From IMG/VR virus record IMGVR_UViG_3300046837_000062, positions 1 through 41,382 of that record: a stretch of DNA of 41,382 bases, one strand, 5' to 3'. The stretch comes from a virus. Both the position numbers and the translations under genes were made by a program. This document shows, piece after piece, positions 7,813 through 15,841 of the stretch. How positions within the stretch are numbered: position 1 is the stretch's first letter; each line of letters opens with the position of its first letter. The notes beneath the pieces were generated by a model. It was given only the letters and a program-made list of their open reading frames with translations, made no database searches and was not told where the DNA came from.

Positions 7813-8145
7813 ATGGCGCAACCAGTGCTCGTCAATGGCATGTCCGGCGTGCTCGCCACGCCCATCTTTGTCAGTGGGCCGTGCAAGCTCTCGGACTACA
7901 GCATCTACAATGCAGCGGCGGCGGCCTCCTATGTCAGCTTCTACGATACCCAGCTGGCGCCGACCGTCGGCACGACGGTGCCGAAATGGCAGGTGGGCCT
8001 GACCACGCTCGGGAGTGCGCAACTCGCGGACATCGGCCGCGAAGGGCTGCTGTTTCGTGACGGGCTCTGGATTGCGGCGACCACGACGGCGAGTGGCTCG
8101 AGCGCGCCGGCCTCGGCGCTGGCGGTGAGTGTCGGGATCAACTAA
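7813..8145 (+). CDS. Small virion protein between gp4-like and gp10-like genes
   Basis: 110 residues; ATG two bases after the gp4-like stop, and its TAA overlaps the next ATG. Composition is beta-rich (CKLSDYSIYNAAAAASYVSFYD, then GLLFRDGLWIAATTTASG). The pattern matches short phage proteins with a single jelly-roll-like domain encoded near head-tail connector genes. No enzymatic motif. Position in the connector/tail-hub block suggests a structural role. Confidence 0.65.
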   Translation: MAQPVLVNGMSGVLATPIFVSGPCKLSDYSIYNAAAAASYVSFYDTQLAPTVGTTVPKWQVGLTTLGSAQLADIGREGLLFRDGLWIAATTTASGSSAPASALAVSVGIN

Positions 8146-9569
8146 TGCCCTCGTATCCGGGGTTCATTGGTCCGTCCTATCAAAGCCAGTCCTATCTGGC
8201 GGATAGCGAACAGTTGATCAATCGGTTCCCTGAAAAGAATGAATCAGAATCGGCGCCGACGCCGTGGGTGCTGTTGCAGTGTCCCGGGTTTGAGCTCATC
8301 GTCGCGCCCACGGCGAATTTTGGCGCTGGGATGTTTTCGGAAGGGGGCCGCACGTTTTTCGTGACCGGCTTCACGCTCTATGAATTGACCACCACGAATC
8401 TCGCCATTGTGCGTGGCGTCGTGCAGCGTGACGCGAATCCCGTCACGTTTATGAGCAACGGCGATGCCGGGCATCAACTCGGGCTCACCTCTGGGGATCA
8501 GTTCTATGTGATGGACCTGAACACCAACGTGATGACCACGGTGCTGAGCCACGGCGCGACGATGTGCGCGTTCCTCGATGGCTTCGGCTTTATCCTCGAT
8601 GCCAGCATCTCCACGCTGCAAGTGACCGCGTTTGAAGATTTCACCGCGATTGACCCCGGCAACATCCAGCAGCGCACGGCGGGCAGTGACCCGTGGGTGG
8701 CGATGTATGTGGTCAACCGACTGGTCTATCTGCTCGGCGAGCACACCTCGGAAGTCTGGTATGACGCGGGCACATCGCCGTTTCCGCTCGCGCCGATTCA
8801 GGAAGCCTTCATGCAGCAGGGCTGTGCGGCGCCCTTTTCTGGCGCACGGCTCGGCACCGCCCTGGTCTGGCTGAGTCACAACGAACAGGGGCGCGGGCAA
8901 ATCGTCAGCGCCACCGGCTACACACCGGGACGGGTCAGCACCCATGCGGTCGAAGGCAAAATCTCCACCTACGACACCCTGTCTGATGCGGTGGCGTTCA
9001 GTTATCAGGAGAATGGGCACACCTTCTATGTGCTGACCTTTCCGACGCCAGGGCGCACGTGGTGCTATGACCAGGCGACAGGGCTCTTCCATGAGCGTCT
9101 CTATTGGGATACGACTACGGCCGACTGGCTGGCCTATCGACCGATGTTCTATGCCCATCCTGAACGGAGTCTGGTGCAGGACCGGTTGACCGGCGCCATC
9201 TATCGCATTGGCACCGATCTGTTCACGGATGTGGATGGCGCCAAAATTCGTCGGGTGCGACAACCGCCGCGGCTCAGTTTCGACCAGAAGCGCTTTGTCA
9301 CGCACGCCATTCAACTGGTGTCCGACAATGGCTTGGGCGGGCCGGTGGGCGATGATGCCGTGGTGATTCGGCAGACCTCGAAAGATGGCGGCAAGACGTG
9401 GGGCGATGAGCAGTGGGCATCGATGGGCGCGCAGGGCGAATATGCCTATCGGACCCGCTGGACGCAGTGTGGGCAGGCACGTAACCGTGTCGACCGGTTC
9501 ATCGATACGTTTGCGGGACCGTCACGCTGGGTCGATGCGTTGATTGATGTCACGGTGGGGCCGTCCTGA
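8145..9569 (+). CDS. P22 gp10-like packaged-DNA stabilisation (tail hub) protein
   Basis: 474 residues, close to the P22 gp10 length (~472). The N-terminus carries the family's usual opening, with YPGFIGPSYQSQSYLADSEQ and a nearby NRFPE. The middle is a beta-propeller-like series with DGFGFILD, FEDFTAIDPGN and VWYDAGTSPFPL. The C-terminal part has RQTSKDGGKTW and a DRF(I/V)DTFAGPSRWVDALI segment. In P22, gp10 hexamers bind gp4 below the portal and prevent DNA leakage. The neighbouring gp4-like gene supports the same role here. Confidence 0.82.
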   Translation: MPSYPGFIGPSYQSQSYLADSEQLINRFPEKNESESAPTPWVLLQCPGFELIVAPTANFGAGMFSEGGRTFFVTGFTLYELTTTNLAIVRGVVQRDANPVTFMSNGDAGHQLGLTSGDQFYVMDLNTNVMTTVLSHGATMCAFLDGFGFILDASISTLQVTAFEDFTAIDPGNIQQRTAGSDPWVAMYVVNRLVYLLGEHTSEVWYDAGTSPFPLAPIQEAFMQQGCAAPFSGARLGTALVWLSHNEQGRGQIVSATGYTPGRVSTHAVEGKISTYDTLSDAVAFSYQENGHTFYVLTFPTPGRTWCYDQATGLFHERLYWDTTTADWLAYRPMFYAHPERSLVQDRLTGAIYRIGTDLFTDVDGAKIRRVRQPPRLSFDQKRFVTHAIQLVSDNGLGGPVGDDAVVIRQTSKDGGKTWGDEQWASMGAQGEYAYRTRWTQCGQARNRVDRFIDTFAGPSRWVDALIDVTVGPS

Positions 9570-9856
9570 TGGCGCTGACGCCCTATCCGGCGAAAACCCC
9601 GCTCGTTGGCCCTGATCAGTTGATCAATCAGCCGCATTGGTCACAATGGCTCAATGCGCTGCGGGCGGTGGTGAATGGCACGCCTGGCAATGCGATGCCG
9701 GTGGCGTTTGCGAATCTGCCGCAGCCGGTGACGGGGATGATCGTGGTGGTCACGGACGCGATGACGAATGCGTGGGGCGACGTGGTGGCGGGGGGCGGCC
9801 TGCTCACAGTGGCGGCCTTTTACAACGGCAGCACTTGGACGGTGATGGGGAAATGA
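9569..9856 (+). CDS. Small tail-associated protein (EGM.V.VTD...WG type)
   Basis: 95 residues; ATG overlaps the gp10-like stop (TGATG). It has the ending seen in many phage tail proteins: FANLPQPVTGMIVVVTDA, NAWGDVVAGGG, then AAFYNGSTWTVMGK. This block is usually a compact beta-domain at the C-terminus of fibres or a stand-alone subunit. Its stop overlaps the acetyltransferase ATG (ATGA). A tail or appendage component is likely. Confidence 0.65.
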   Translation: MALTPYPAKTPLVGPDQLINQPHWSQWLNALRAVVNGTPGNAMPVAFANLPQPVTGMIVVVTDAMTNAWGDVVAGGGLLTVAAFYNGSTWTVMGK

Positions 9857-10326
9857 CCACGGCGCTCGAGCCGCGCACGATGATTCGGTTTCGGCAGGCG
9901 GATGCCTATGATGTGCCGCGGCTGGTCGAGATGCTGCGGCAGTTTGTCACGTCGACCAAGTATCGCAAATTCATAGGCGAGAGCCCTGAGGCGCTGCGCA
10001 TCTTCCTAGAGGGGCTCCTAGCCAATCCTGATGCCGCCATCTTTGTGGCGCATCGCGATGAGCAGGTGATCGGGATGCTCGGCATCCTCGGCTATGTGCA
10101 TCCGATGAGCGGCGAGCGCTGCGCCGGCGAATTGTTCTGGTGGCTGGACCCGGAGAATAGAGGCTCTGGGGGCTGGCTCTTGCGACGAGCGGAGAAATGG
10201 GCGGTCGCATATGGCGCGACGAACATCCAGATGATTCAGCCCGTCGATAAACCGCACGTTGGGACGATGTATGAGACACTCGGCTACGAAGCGGTCGAGG
10301 TGGCGTTCCATAAGAGGCTGACATGA
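9853..10326 (+). CDS. GNAT-family N-acetyltransferase
   Basis: 157 residues from the ATG at 9853, which overlaps the upstream stop (ATGA); longer readings start without support. GNAT features are visible: an N-terminal RFRQADAYDVPRLVEML, a beta-strand pair IFVAHRDEQVIGMLGI, the acetyl-CoA loop region ENRGSGGWLLRRAEKWA, and a C-terminal GTMYETLGYEAVEVAFHKRL. GNAT enzymes transfer acetyl groups from acetyl-CoA. In podovirus-type genomes such a gene often sits next to ejection-protein genes, as here. Target unknown; it may modify a virion or host protein. Confidence 0.85.
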   Translation: MTTALEPRTMIRFRQADAYDVPRLVEMLRQFVTSTKYRKFIGESPEALRIFLEGLLANPDAAIFVAHRDEQVIGMLGILGYVHPMSGERCAGELFWWLDPENRGSGGWLLRRAEKWAVAYGATNIQMIQPVDKPHVGTMYETLGYEAVEVAFHKRLT

Positions 10327-10862
10327 GTGCATTGACCACCGCAGCGATCATCGGACTGGCAGTCGGGGCGGGCTCACAAGTGGCCTCGAGCGCCATTCAG
10401 GCGCATCAGACGGGCAAAGCGGTGGATGCGCAGACAGAAGCCGCCAACAAGGCGCTGGCGCTGCAGCAGCAGCAATACCAGCAGGCGCGCACGGATGCGG
10501 CGCCCTATCAGCAGCTGGGGCAGTCGACGCTTGGCCGACTCGGGCAGATGGCGGCACAGCCACAGGCGCAGTTCAATCCGTCGAACTACAGCGGCGGGGT
10601 GCCTACTGCCGCTTTTCAGTCGCAGCAGATGCCGCAATCTGGCATCGGGCTTGGTGGCGCAAGTGGTGCGCTACAGGGACTCGGCGGGATGGCCGCGCCG
10701 GGGCAGACACAGAGTGGGCCGATGCCCGGTCAGCAGCAGATTGCGGCTGGCGCGCAGGGCGATACCGTGACGATTCAGACGCCGGATGGACGCACGTTGC
10801 AGGGGTTCCCGCGGGCGAAGGTGCAAGAGGCGATGCAGCGTGGCGCGCGCGTGGTGGGCTAA
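10323..10862 (+). CDS. Ejection-protein-like virion protein (P22 gp7 class candidate)
   Basis: 179 residues; ATGA overlap with the acetyltransferase gene. The N-terminus has a hydrophobic Ala/Gly helix (ALTTAAIIGLAVGAGSQVAS) followed by a Gln-rich helix with NKALALQQQQYQQARTDAAP and YQQLGQSTLGRLGQM. This pattern is common in phage internal or DNA-transfer proteins. The rest is Gln/Gly/Pro rich with a final helix. It is followed directly by two more Gln-rich genes, which fits a three-gene ejection-protein block. Exact P22 counterpart is uncertain. Confidence 0.65.
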   Translation: MSALTTAAIIGLAVGAGSQVASSAIQAHQTGKAVDAQTEAANKALALQQQQYQQARTDAAPYQQLGQSTLGRLGQMAAQPQAQFNPSNYSGGVPTAAFQSQQMPQSGIGLGGASGALQGLGGMAAPGQTQSGPMPGQQQIAAGAQGDTVTIQTPDGRTLQGFPRAKVQEAMQRGARVVG

Positions 10863-12743
10863 ATGGCTGATTGGTTTGACGAACAGGTGCAGGCCGGCGG
10901 CAGTCCTGATCCTGCTGCGGGAATCGGGATGGGCGGCGCGGCCGCGGCGCTGCAAGGGGCAGGCGGAGCGGCCGCGGCTGGCAGCACGACGCAGGCACCA
11001 GCAGCCGCACCGGACCAGTCAGGTGGCGACCCGCTGCGCGCGCAGATTGCGCAGTGGGCCTCGATGCCGGGGGCCGATCCGAGTCTTGCCAACGACCCGG
11101 AATATTGGGTCAACGCCATCAACAGCCGCGGCGGGCTGAACGCCGGAAACACGCAGTATTGGCAGAATGCGTCGGTAGGGCCATCGGCATTTTTCAACAA
11201 TCCGAATCGCGAGAGCAGCAGCGCGCAATCGACGCTGGCGAATCCCACGCCACAGGTGCAAGGCAACGCGCCCTACACGCCCTACACCGGGGAAACGAAC
11301 TACACGCCGGCCGCGATCAATGCGCCGGCGGCGCTCCAGGCGCAACAGGTGGCAGCGCAGCCGGTGGCGGCCTCGGGCCAGATTCAGACGGAACGCGCCG
11401 CGGCGCCTGGCACCATCACGCCGGAACGGAGCGCAGCCGCTGGCACGATCACGCCCGAACGCACCGCCACGCCGGATCAGGTGCAGGGACCGCAGGCGCT
11501 CAATGCGACCACGCTGGCCAATCCAAGCGGCTTCCAAGGTGTGTCGCAGGCCGACCTCGAGGCCGATCCCGGCTATCAGTATCGGCTGAAACAAGCGCAA
11601 CAGGCGGTCGAGCAGAGTGCGGCGGCCAAGGGCGTGGCGCGTGGGTCGAATACGTGGAAAGCGTTGATGCAGCAGGCGGCCGACATGGCGAGCCAGCAGT
11701 ATCAGCAGACCTACGCGAACAAGTTTGGCGAGTATCAGGCGAACACCGCGAATCAGCTGAACTACACCAACGCCAACAACCAGAACACGGCACAAGCCTA
11801 CGGGCTGACCAATCAATACCAGCAGCAGGCGGCGCTCGCCAATCAGAGTGCCAATCAGCAGGCCGGGATGTTCAATGCCACGCAAGGCAACACGGCGCAA
11901 GCGCAGAACATCGCCAACCAGCTGCAGAATCAGCAGTTCAATGCGGGGCAGGGCAACACGGCGCAGGCGACCAACATCGCGAATGCGATGCAGAACCAGC
12001 AATTCAACGCCGGTCAGGGGAATCAGGCGCAGGCGCAGAACATCGGCTACACGAACCAAACGAATCAGTTCAACGCCGGTCAGAATCTGCAAGGGCAACT
12101 GGCGAACCAGGGCGCGAATCTGCAGGCGGGGCAGTTCAACAATACGATGAACTACAACGTGCAGGCGCAGAACATCGCGAATCAGTTTGCGGCGAGTCAG
12201 GCGAACAATCAGAACAGCCTGGCCGCCTACACCGGCAATGCGTCGGCCGGTGTGAATGCCTACAACGCGAGTGTGCAAAATGCGCTGGGGCAGGGACAAC
12301 TTGGGCTGGGTTATCAGCAGGCTGCGAATCAGTATGCGCTCGGCATGGGCAATCTCGGGCTGGGCTATGCCAATTACGGGCTGAACGCGCAGGGGCAGCA
12401 ATACGGGCAGGGGCTGTCGACGTTCCAAGCGAATCAGGGCGCCAACCAGCAGGCGTTCAACCAGAACTATTCGCTGGCGCAGTTGGGGCTCGGGGCGAAT
12501 GGGCAGGTGAACAACGCCGGCCAGAACTACGCGAATCAGGGCAGCAATGCCTATGAAGGCATCGGCAACGCGCAGGCCGGGGGCAGCATCGCGCAGGGGA
12601 ACAATGCGGCGAGCACGCTGGGCAATATTGGCAACACCGCGCAGCAGTGGGGGCTCTACAACCAGTATTTCGGCGGCGGTCAACAGCAGCAGCCCTATGA
12701 TTGGTCGACCTCGCCGTTAATGAGTGGCGGCGGAACGCGGTAA
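10863..12743 (+). CDS. Gln/Asn/Ala-rich ejection-protein candidate with 22-residue repeats
   Basis: 626 residues starting directly after the upstream TAA. Composition is dominated by Gln, Asn, Ala and Gly. Residues ~175-200 hold three TITPER/ERAAAP-type short repeats. A helical segment follows (GYQYRLKQAQQAVEQ, then a long Q-rich region). Residues ~342-407 carry three 22-residue repeats ending QFNAGQ, with more divergent copies after them. No transmembrane segment or enzyme motif. Phage proteins of this kind in the ejection cluster are thought to leave the capsid with the DNA; that role is inferred from position and composition. Confidence 0.6.
   Translation: MADWFDEQVQAGGSPDPAAGIGMGGAAAALQGAGGAAAAGSTTQAPAAAPDQSGGDPLRAQIAQWASMPGADPSLANDPEYWVNAINSRGGLNAGNTQYWQNASVGPSAFFNNPNRESSSAQSTLANPTPQVQGNAPYTPYTGETNYTPAAINAPAALQAQQVAAQPVAASGQIQTERAAAPGTITPERSAAAGTITPERTATPDQVQGPQALNATTLANPSGFQGVSQADLEADPGYQYRLKQAQQAVEQSAAAKGVARGSNTWKALMQQAADMASQQYQQTYANKFGEYQANTANQLNYTNANNQNTAQAYGLTNQYQQQAALANQSANQQAGMFNATQGNTAQAQNIANQLQNQQFNAGQGNTAQATNIANAMQNQQFNAGQGNQAQAQNIGYTNQTNQFNAGQNLQGQLANQGANLQAGQFNNTMNYNVQAQNIANQFAASQANNQNSLAAYTGNASAGVNAYNASVQNALGQGQLGLGYQQAANQYALGMGNLGLGYANYGLNAQGQQYGQGLSTFQANQGANQQAFNQNYSLAQLGLGANGQVNNAGQNYANQGSNAYEGIGNAQAGGSIAQGNNAASTLGNIGNTAQQWGLYNQYFGGGQQQQPYDWSTSPLMSGGGTR
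11886..12083 (+). repeat. Three 66-bp (22-codon) tandem repeats
   Basis: Units at 11886-11951, 11952-12017 and 12018-12083 encode GNTAQAQNIANQLQNQ, GNTAQATNIANAMQNQ and GNQAQAQNIGYTNQTN, each followed by QFNAGQ. A more divergent fourth unit spans 12084-12149. The 22-residue period is two hendecads (11-residue turns), which fits an extended helical or right-handed coiled-coil rod. Confidence 0.8.
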
Positions 12744-12746
12744 GCC

Positions 12747-14171
12747 ATGCCCATCGATAGTTCCATCTACGCGCAGCAACAGCCCTTCCGGCTCAACACG
12801 CCCTTTGAGACGCTCGGGCAGATTGCGCAACTGCAACAGCACCAGCAGGTGCTGCAGTCGGCCAAGACGCTCGATCAGGAGCGACAGGCGAAGCTCGCTG
12901 AAGATGCGAAGAAGCAGCAAGAAGCCGATCGCTTCAATGCGATCATCGGCAATCCGAATCTGACGCCGGAGAACTTTCTCGAGCAGGTGCGCATCAACGC
13001 GCCAGAGCATTACCTCTCGACGCAAAAGAGCTTTCAGGAAGCACAAAAAGCGGCTGAAGACCTGAAGAAAATCAAGGCGGATGCCGATCAGGCCAATGCC
13101 AACGTGCAAGTCAAATCGCAGGAATACACGGCGAATCTCGCACGACAGGTCGCCGCGCATGGCAATACGCCGGAAGCCTTTGAGTTGGCGATGAAGCTGC
13201 ACGAGCAAGCGTTTCCGGGCTCGCAGACGCCTTCTCAGCTCAGAGATTACGTGAAGCAGAAAGGGCCGGATGCGATTGCGCAGTTAACCAGTGCGCTGAC
13301 GCGCTCGGCGCCGCAGACCTCGGAAGCCGAAGACAAAACACAGACCACGGCGGTGGAGCTTCCCAAGAAGCAGGCAGATGCGGTCGTCGCGCAACAGGTC
13401 GCGGCTGGCACGGTCGGCGGGCTGACGCCGGAGCAGCAAGTGCAGAAGACGCAGGGTGAACAGCGTCTGAAACTGGAAGGGCTACGGCTCTCGCAGGAAG
13501 ATGTGGCGCCGAACCTGACGCCGGAAGCGAAAGACATCGTGGCGCATCAATTCGCCATGACGGGCCAGTTGCCGCCGATGGGCATGGGCAAGGCTGGCGC
13601 GAAGGTGCGCACGGACATCATCAACCGTTCCGCGGAGCTCTACAAAGGCCTTGACCTTCCCTCGCAGCAGGCCGCCTTTAAAGCGAATCAGGGCTCACTC
13701 GTCAAGATGCAGGGGCAGCGCGATGCCATCGGGTCGTTTGAAGAGACGGCGCTGAAGAATCTGGATCAGTTCTTGGCGACGGCTCAGAAGGTGGTCGATA
13801 CGGGATCGCCGATGATTAACAAGCCGCTGCGCGGTATTTCCGCAGCCGTGCTCGGCACGCCAGAGCTCGCCGCTTACAATGCGGCACGGCAAACAGTCAT
13901 TCCCGAGTTCGCGAAGATTTTGAGCAATCCGACACTGGCAGGACAACTAACGGACAGCGCACGCAAAGAAGTAGAGAGTCTGATCGGGCCAGATGCCACA
14001 CTTGCGCAAGCGGTGGCGGTGGCGAAGATTCTCAAGACCGACAGCGCGAATCGGCGACAGTCGCTGGATGATCAGATCGCCGCTATTCAGAAGCGCATCG
14101 CCACGCCTCCGGCCGGCGTGGGGTCCACGTCGACAACGGACGCGAAAGACCCGATGGGGATTCGGCGCTGA
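12747..14171 (+). CDS. Coiled-coil ejection-protein candidate
   Basis: 474 residues, ATG three bases after the previous stop. Residues ~25-130 are strongly helical and charged (LQQHQQVLQSAKTLDQERQA, KSFQEAQKAAEDLKKIKADAD), predicted coiled coil. The C-terminal half is helical too, ending in ANRRQSLDDQIAAIQKRIA. No enzyme motif. Gene order (short hydrophobic-start protein, N/Q-rich repeat protein, large helical protein) fits the internal/ejection block of P22-like phages. Overlaps the next gene by one base (TGATG). Confidence 0.6.
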   Translation: MPIDSSIYAQQQPFRLNTPFETLGQIAQLQQHQQVLQSAKTLDQERQAKLAEDAKKQQEADRFNAIIGNPNLTPENFLEQVRINAPEHYLSTQKSFQEAQKAAEDLKKIKADADQANANVQVKSQEYTANLARQVAAHGNTPEAFELAMKLHEQAFPGSQTPSQLRDYVKQKGPDAIAQLTSALTRSAPQTSEAEDKTQTTAVELPKKQADAVVAQQVAAGTVGGLTPEQQVQKTQGEQRLKLEGLRLSQEDVAPNLTPEAKDIVAHQFAMTGQLPPMGMGKAGAKVRTDIINRSAELYKGLDLPSQQAAFKANQGSLVKMQGQRDAIGSFEETALKNLDQFLATAQKVVDTGSPMINKPLRGISAAVLGTPELAAYNAARQTVIPEFAKILSNPTLAGQLTDSARKEVESLIGPDATLAQAVAVAKILKTDSANRRQSLDDQIAAIQKRIATPPAGVGSTSTTDAKDPMGIRR

Positions 14172-15154
14172 TGCCTGACCAGACGCTCGCGGCGATGGTC
14201 CGCGCGAAATATCCAGGCGCCTATGATGACCTGTCAGACGTGGCGCTTGAGGCCAAGGTCAAGGCGAAATTTCCCGGCGTCTATGATGACCTGCCATCGT
14301 CAAGCGCCACTGGTGCGCATCCTGAAGCCAAGATGAGCGCCGGTGCCCATGTGCTGGGCGTGCCGCAGCAGACGCTGCCGGCAGATGCGGTCGATGAGAA
14401 CGGACAGAAGCGTCTTGTGAGCCCTAAAGTGGCGCAGTTTATGACGACGCCGTTGGCGCGTCCGACGGGCATTGATGCGGTCGATTCGTTCCTCTCGCCA
14501 TCCAGTTTGGCGCTCATGGCGGCGCAAGGCGGGATGGCAGCAGCGACCGCGGCACGGAGCGCGGTCACGAATTTGACCGATACCGTAGGCGAGAAATTGG
14601 CCGGCAAACTGCTCAAGTTCGTCATGCCCAGCATGTTGAAGAAGCCGGCCGAAGCGGCCAGTATTCTCAGCGACATCGTGGAGGCTTATAAATCTCAAGG
14701 TAAGCCTGCTGGCGGCGCGGCACCGGCGTCACCCGTCACGGTGGCCCCTGCTGCATCAAGTGCACCGCCCGCAGCCGCGCCACAGACAGCAAGTGCACCG
14801 CCGATGCCAGCACAGGCTCAGAGTGCCCCTGTGGCGGCACCAGCGCCTGCCCCTGCCACTCCGGCCGGGGTGCCCATGTCACGGCCTGCCGCGATGCAGG
14901 CGGCCTTAAAAGCCTTCTCAGAGGCACAGGAGACACCTCGGCCGGCCGAAGTGTCCAATACCGCATCACTCATCGCCAAAGGGACCGCGCCGGAGCAAGC
15001 CTTAAAGGTGGTGCTCGGGAATCGGGCGCCGATGACGCCTGCGGAAGAGTTCGCCGCTAAAATGGGCACGCCGAATGACGCCGCGATGACGGCCGACATG
15101 CGCAACCGCTATCAGCGTGGGCAGAAGTCGCTCCGCGCTTACGGAAAGGACTGA
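14171..15154 (+). CDS. Virion protein with tandem AKYPGAYDDL repeats and Pro/Ala linker
   Basis: 327 residues. The N-terminus is a short tandem duplication: LAAMVRAKYPGAYDDLSD then LEAKVKAKFPGVYDDLP. I associate this motif with internal or ejected phage proteins. Residues ~115-155 are Ala-rich and amphipathic or hydrophobic (LALMAAQGGMAAATAARSA). A long Pro/Ala linker (residues ~175-235) leads to a helical C-terminus. It is the fourth gene in the putative ejection block and precedes the tail-fibre genes. Function unknown. Confidence 0.6.
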   Translation: MPDQTLAAMVRAKYPGAYDDLSDVALEAKVKAKFPGVYDDLPSSSATGAHPEAKMSAGAHVLGVPQQTLPADAVDENGQKRLVSPKVAQFMTTPLARPTGIDAVDSFLSPSSLALMAAQGGMAAATAARSAVTNLTDTVGEKLAGKLLKFVMPSMLKKPAEAASILSDIVEAYKSQGKPAGGAAPASPVTVAPAASSAPPAAAPQTASAPPMPAQAQSAPVAAPAPAPATPAGVPMSRPAAMQAALKAFSEAQETPRPAEVSNTASLIAKGTAPEQALKVVLGNRAPMTPAEEFAAKMGTPNDAAMTADMRNRYQRGQKSLRAYGKD

Positions 15155-15157
15155 CCC

Positions 15158-15841
15158 TTGTCTGCTGGGACTCTTGCGCCCTACGCCTTTCCGCAAGCCT
15201 TCGATGATGATGGCGATCCGCTCGACGGCGGCCTGCTCTTCACCTATCAGGCCGGCACCACGACGCCGGCGACGACCTACACCGATGCCGATCTACTGGT
15301 GCCGAACACCAATCCGATCATCCTGACGGCCGGTGGCCGCTACAAGATTTACCTGGGGCCGCTGAGCTACAAGTTTGTGCTACAGGATGCCGGGGGCGTC
15401 GTGGTCGACACCACCGATCCGGTGGGCAGCGTCGGCCTCATCACCTCGGGCGTGGTGACAGAATTCTCGTTCTTTGGCGATCCGACCTCGCCCATTACGG
15501 CTACCACGTATCCGAGCGGCGCGACGTTTACCAGCTGCCACGCCGGCACGGCCATCTTCTCGCTCGATAGCGCCACACTCGCCACGGGCACCTATGCCCT
15601 GAAGGGGATGCTGCTGAGCACGGCCGGCGATCTCGTCTCGGCCGCCTTCGTCAATCTCAGCGATGGCAGTCCAGACACGCCGATTGCGGCGATGACGAGC
15701 ACCAGCACGACGGGCGCGTCCGTCACCTCGGGTGTGATTCCGTTTGCGCCCGGTGGCGCCGTCAAAAGCTACGGCATCAAAACCAAAGTCGCCGCCGGCT
15801 CGGGCTTCGCCTGGGCCTTTCAATTGGTCCGACTGACATGA
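15158..15841 (+). CDS. Tail fibre/spike protein with P22-like head-binding opening
   Basis: TTG start at 15158 (4 bases after the previous stop); 227 residues. The N-terminus has the typical phage fibre-base pattern PYAFPQAFDDDGDPLDGG, then YQAGTTTPATTYTDAD, NTNPIILTAGGR and YKFVLQDAGG. In P22-like and many other phages this block is the virion-proximal domain of the tailspike or fibre. A second beta-domain follows. The stop overlaps the next ATG (ATGA). The short length implies that receptor binding is completed by another subunit, perhaps the next gene's product. Confidence 0.75.
   Translation: MSAGTLAPYAFPQAFDDDGDPLDGGLLFTYQAGTTTPATTYTDADLLVPNTNPIILTAGGRYKIYLGPLSYKFVLQDAGGVVVDTTDPVGSVGLITSGVVTEFSFFGDPTSPITATTYPSGATFTSCHAGTAIFSLDSATLATGTYALKGMLLSTAGDLVSAAFVNLSDGSPDTPIAAMTSTSTTGASVTSGVIPFAPGGAVKSYGIKTKVAAGSGFAWAFQLVRLT

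Noticed and set aside
11054-12556. Second plus-strand frame (500 residues) inside the repeat protein
   Set aside because: Out-of-frame translation of repeats, Gly/Arg/Gln rich without motifs; the 10863 frame has the start directly after the previous stop and shares the block's composition.
11019-12683. Long antisense ORF (554 residues) over the Q/N-rich gene
   Set aside because: A by-product of high-GC codon bias and low-complexity repeats; the opposite strand fits the tightly packed late operon.
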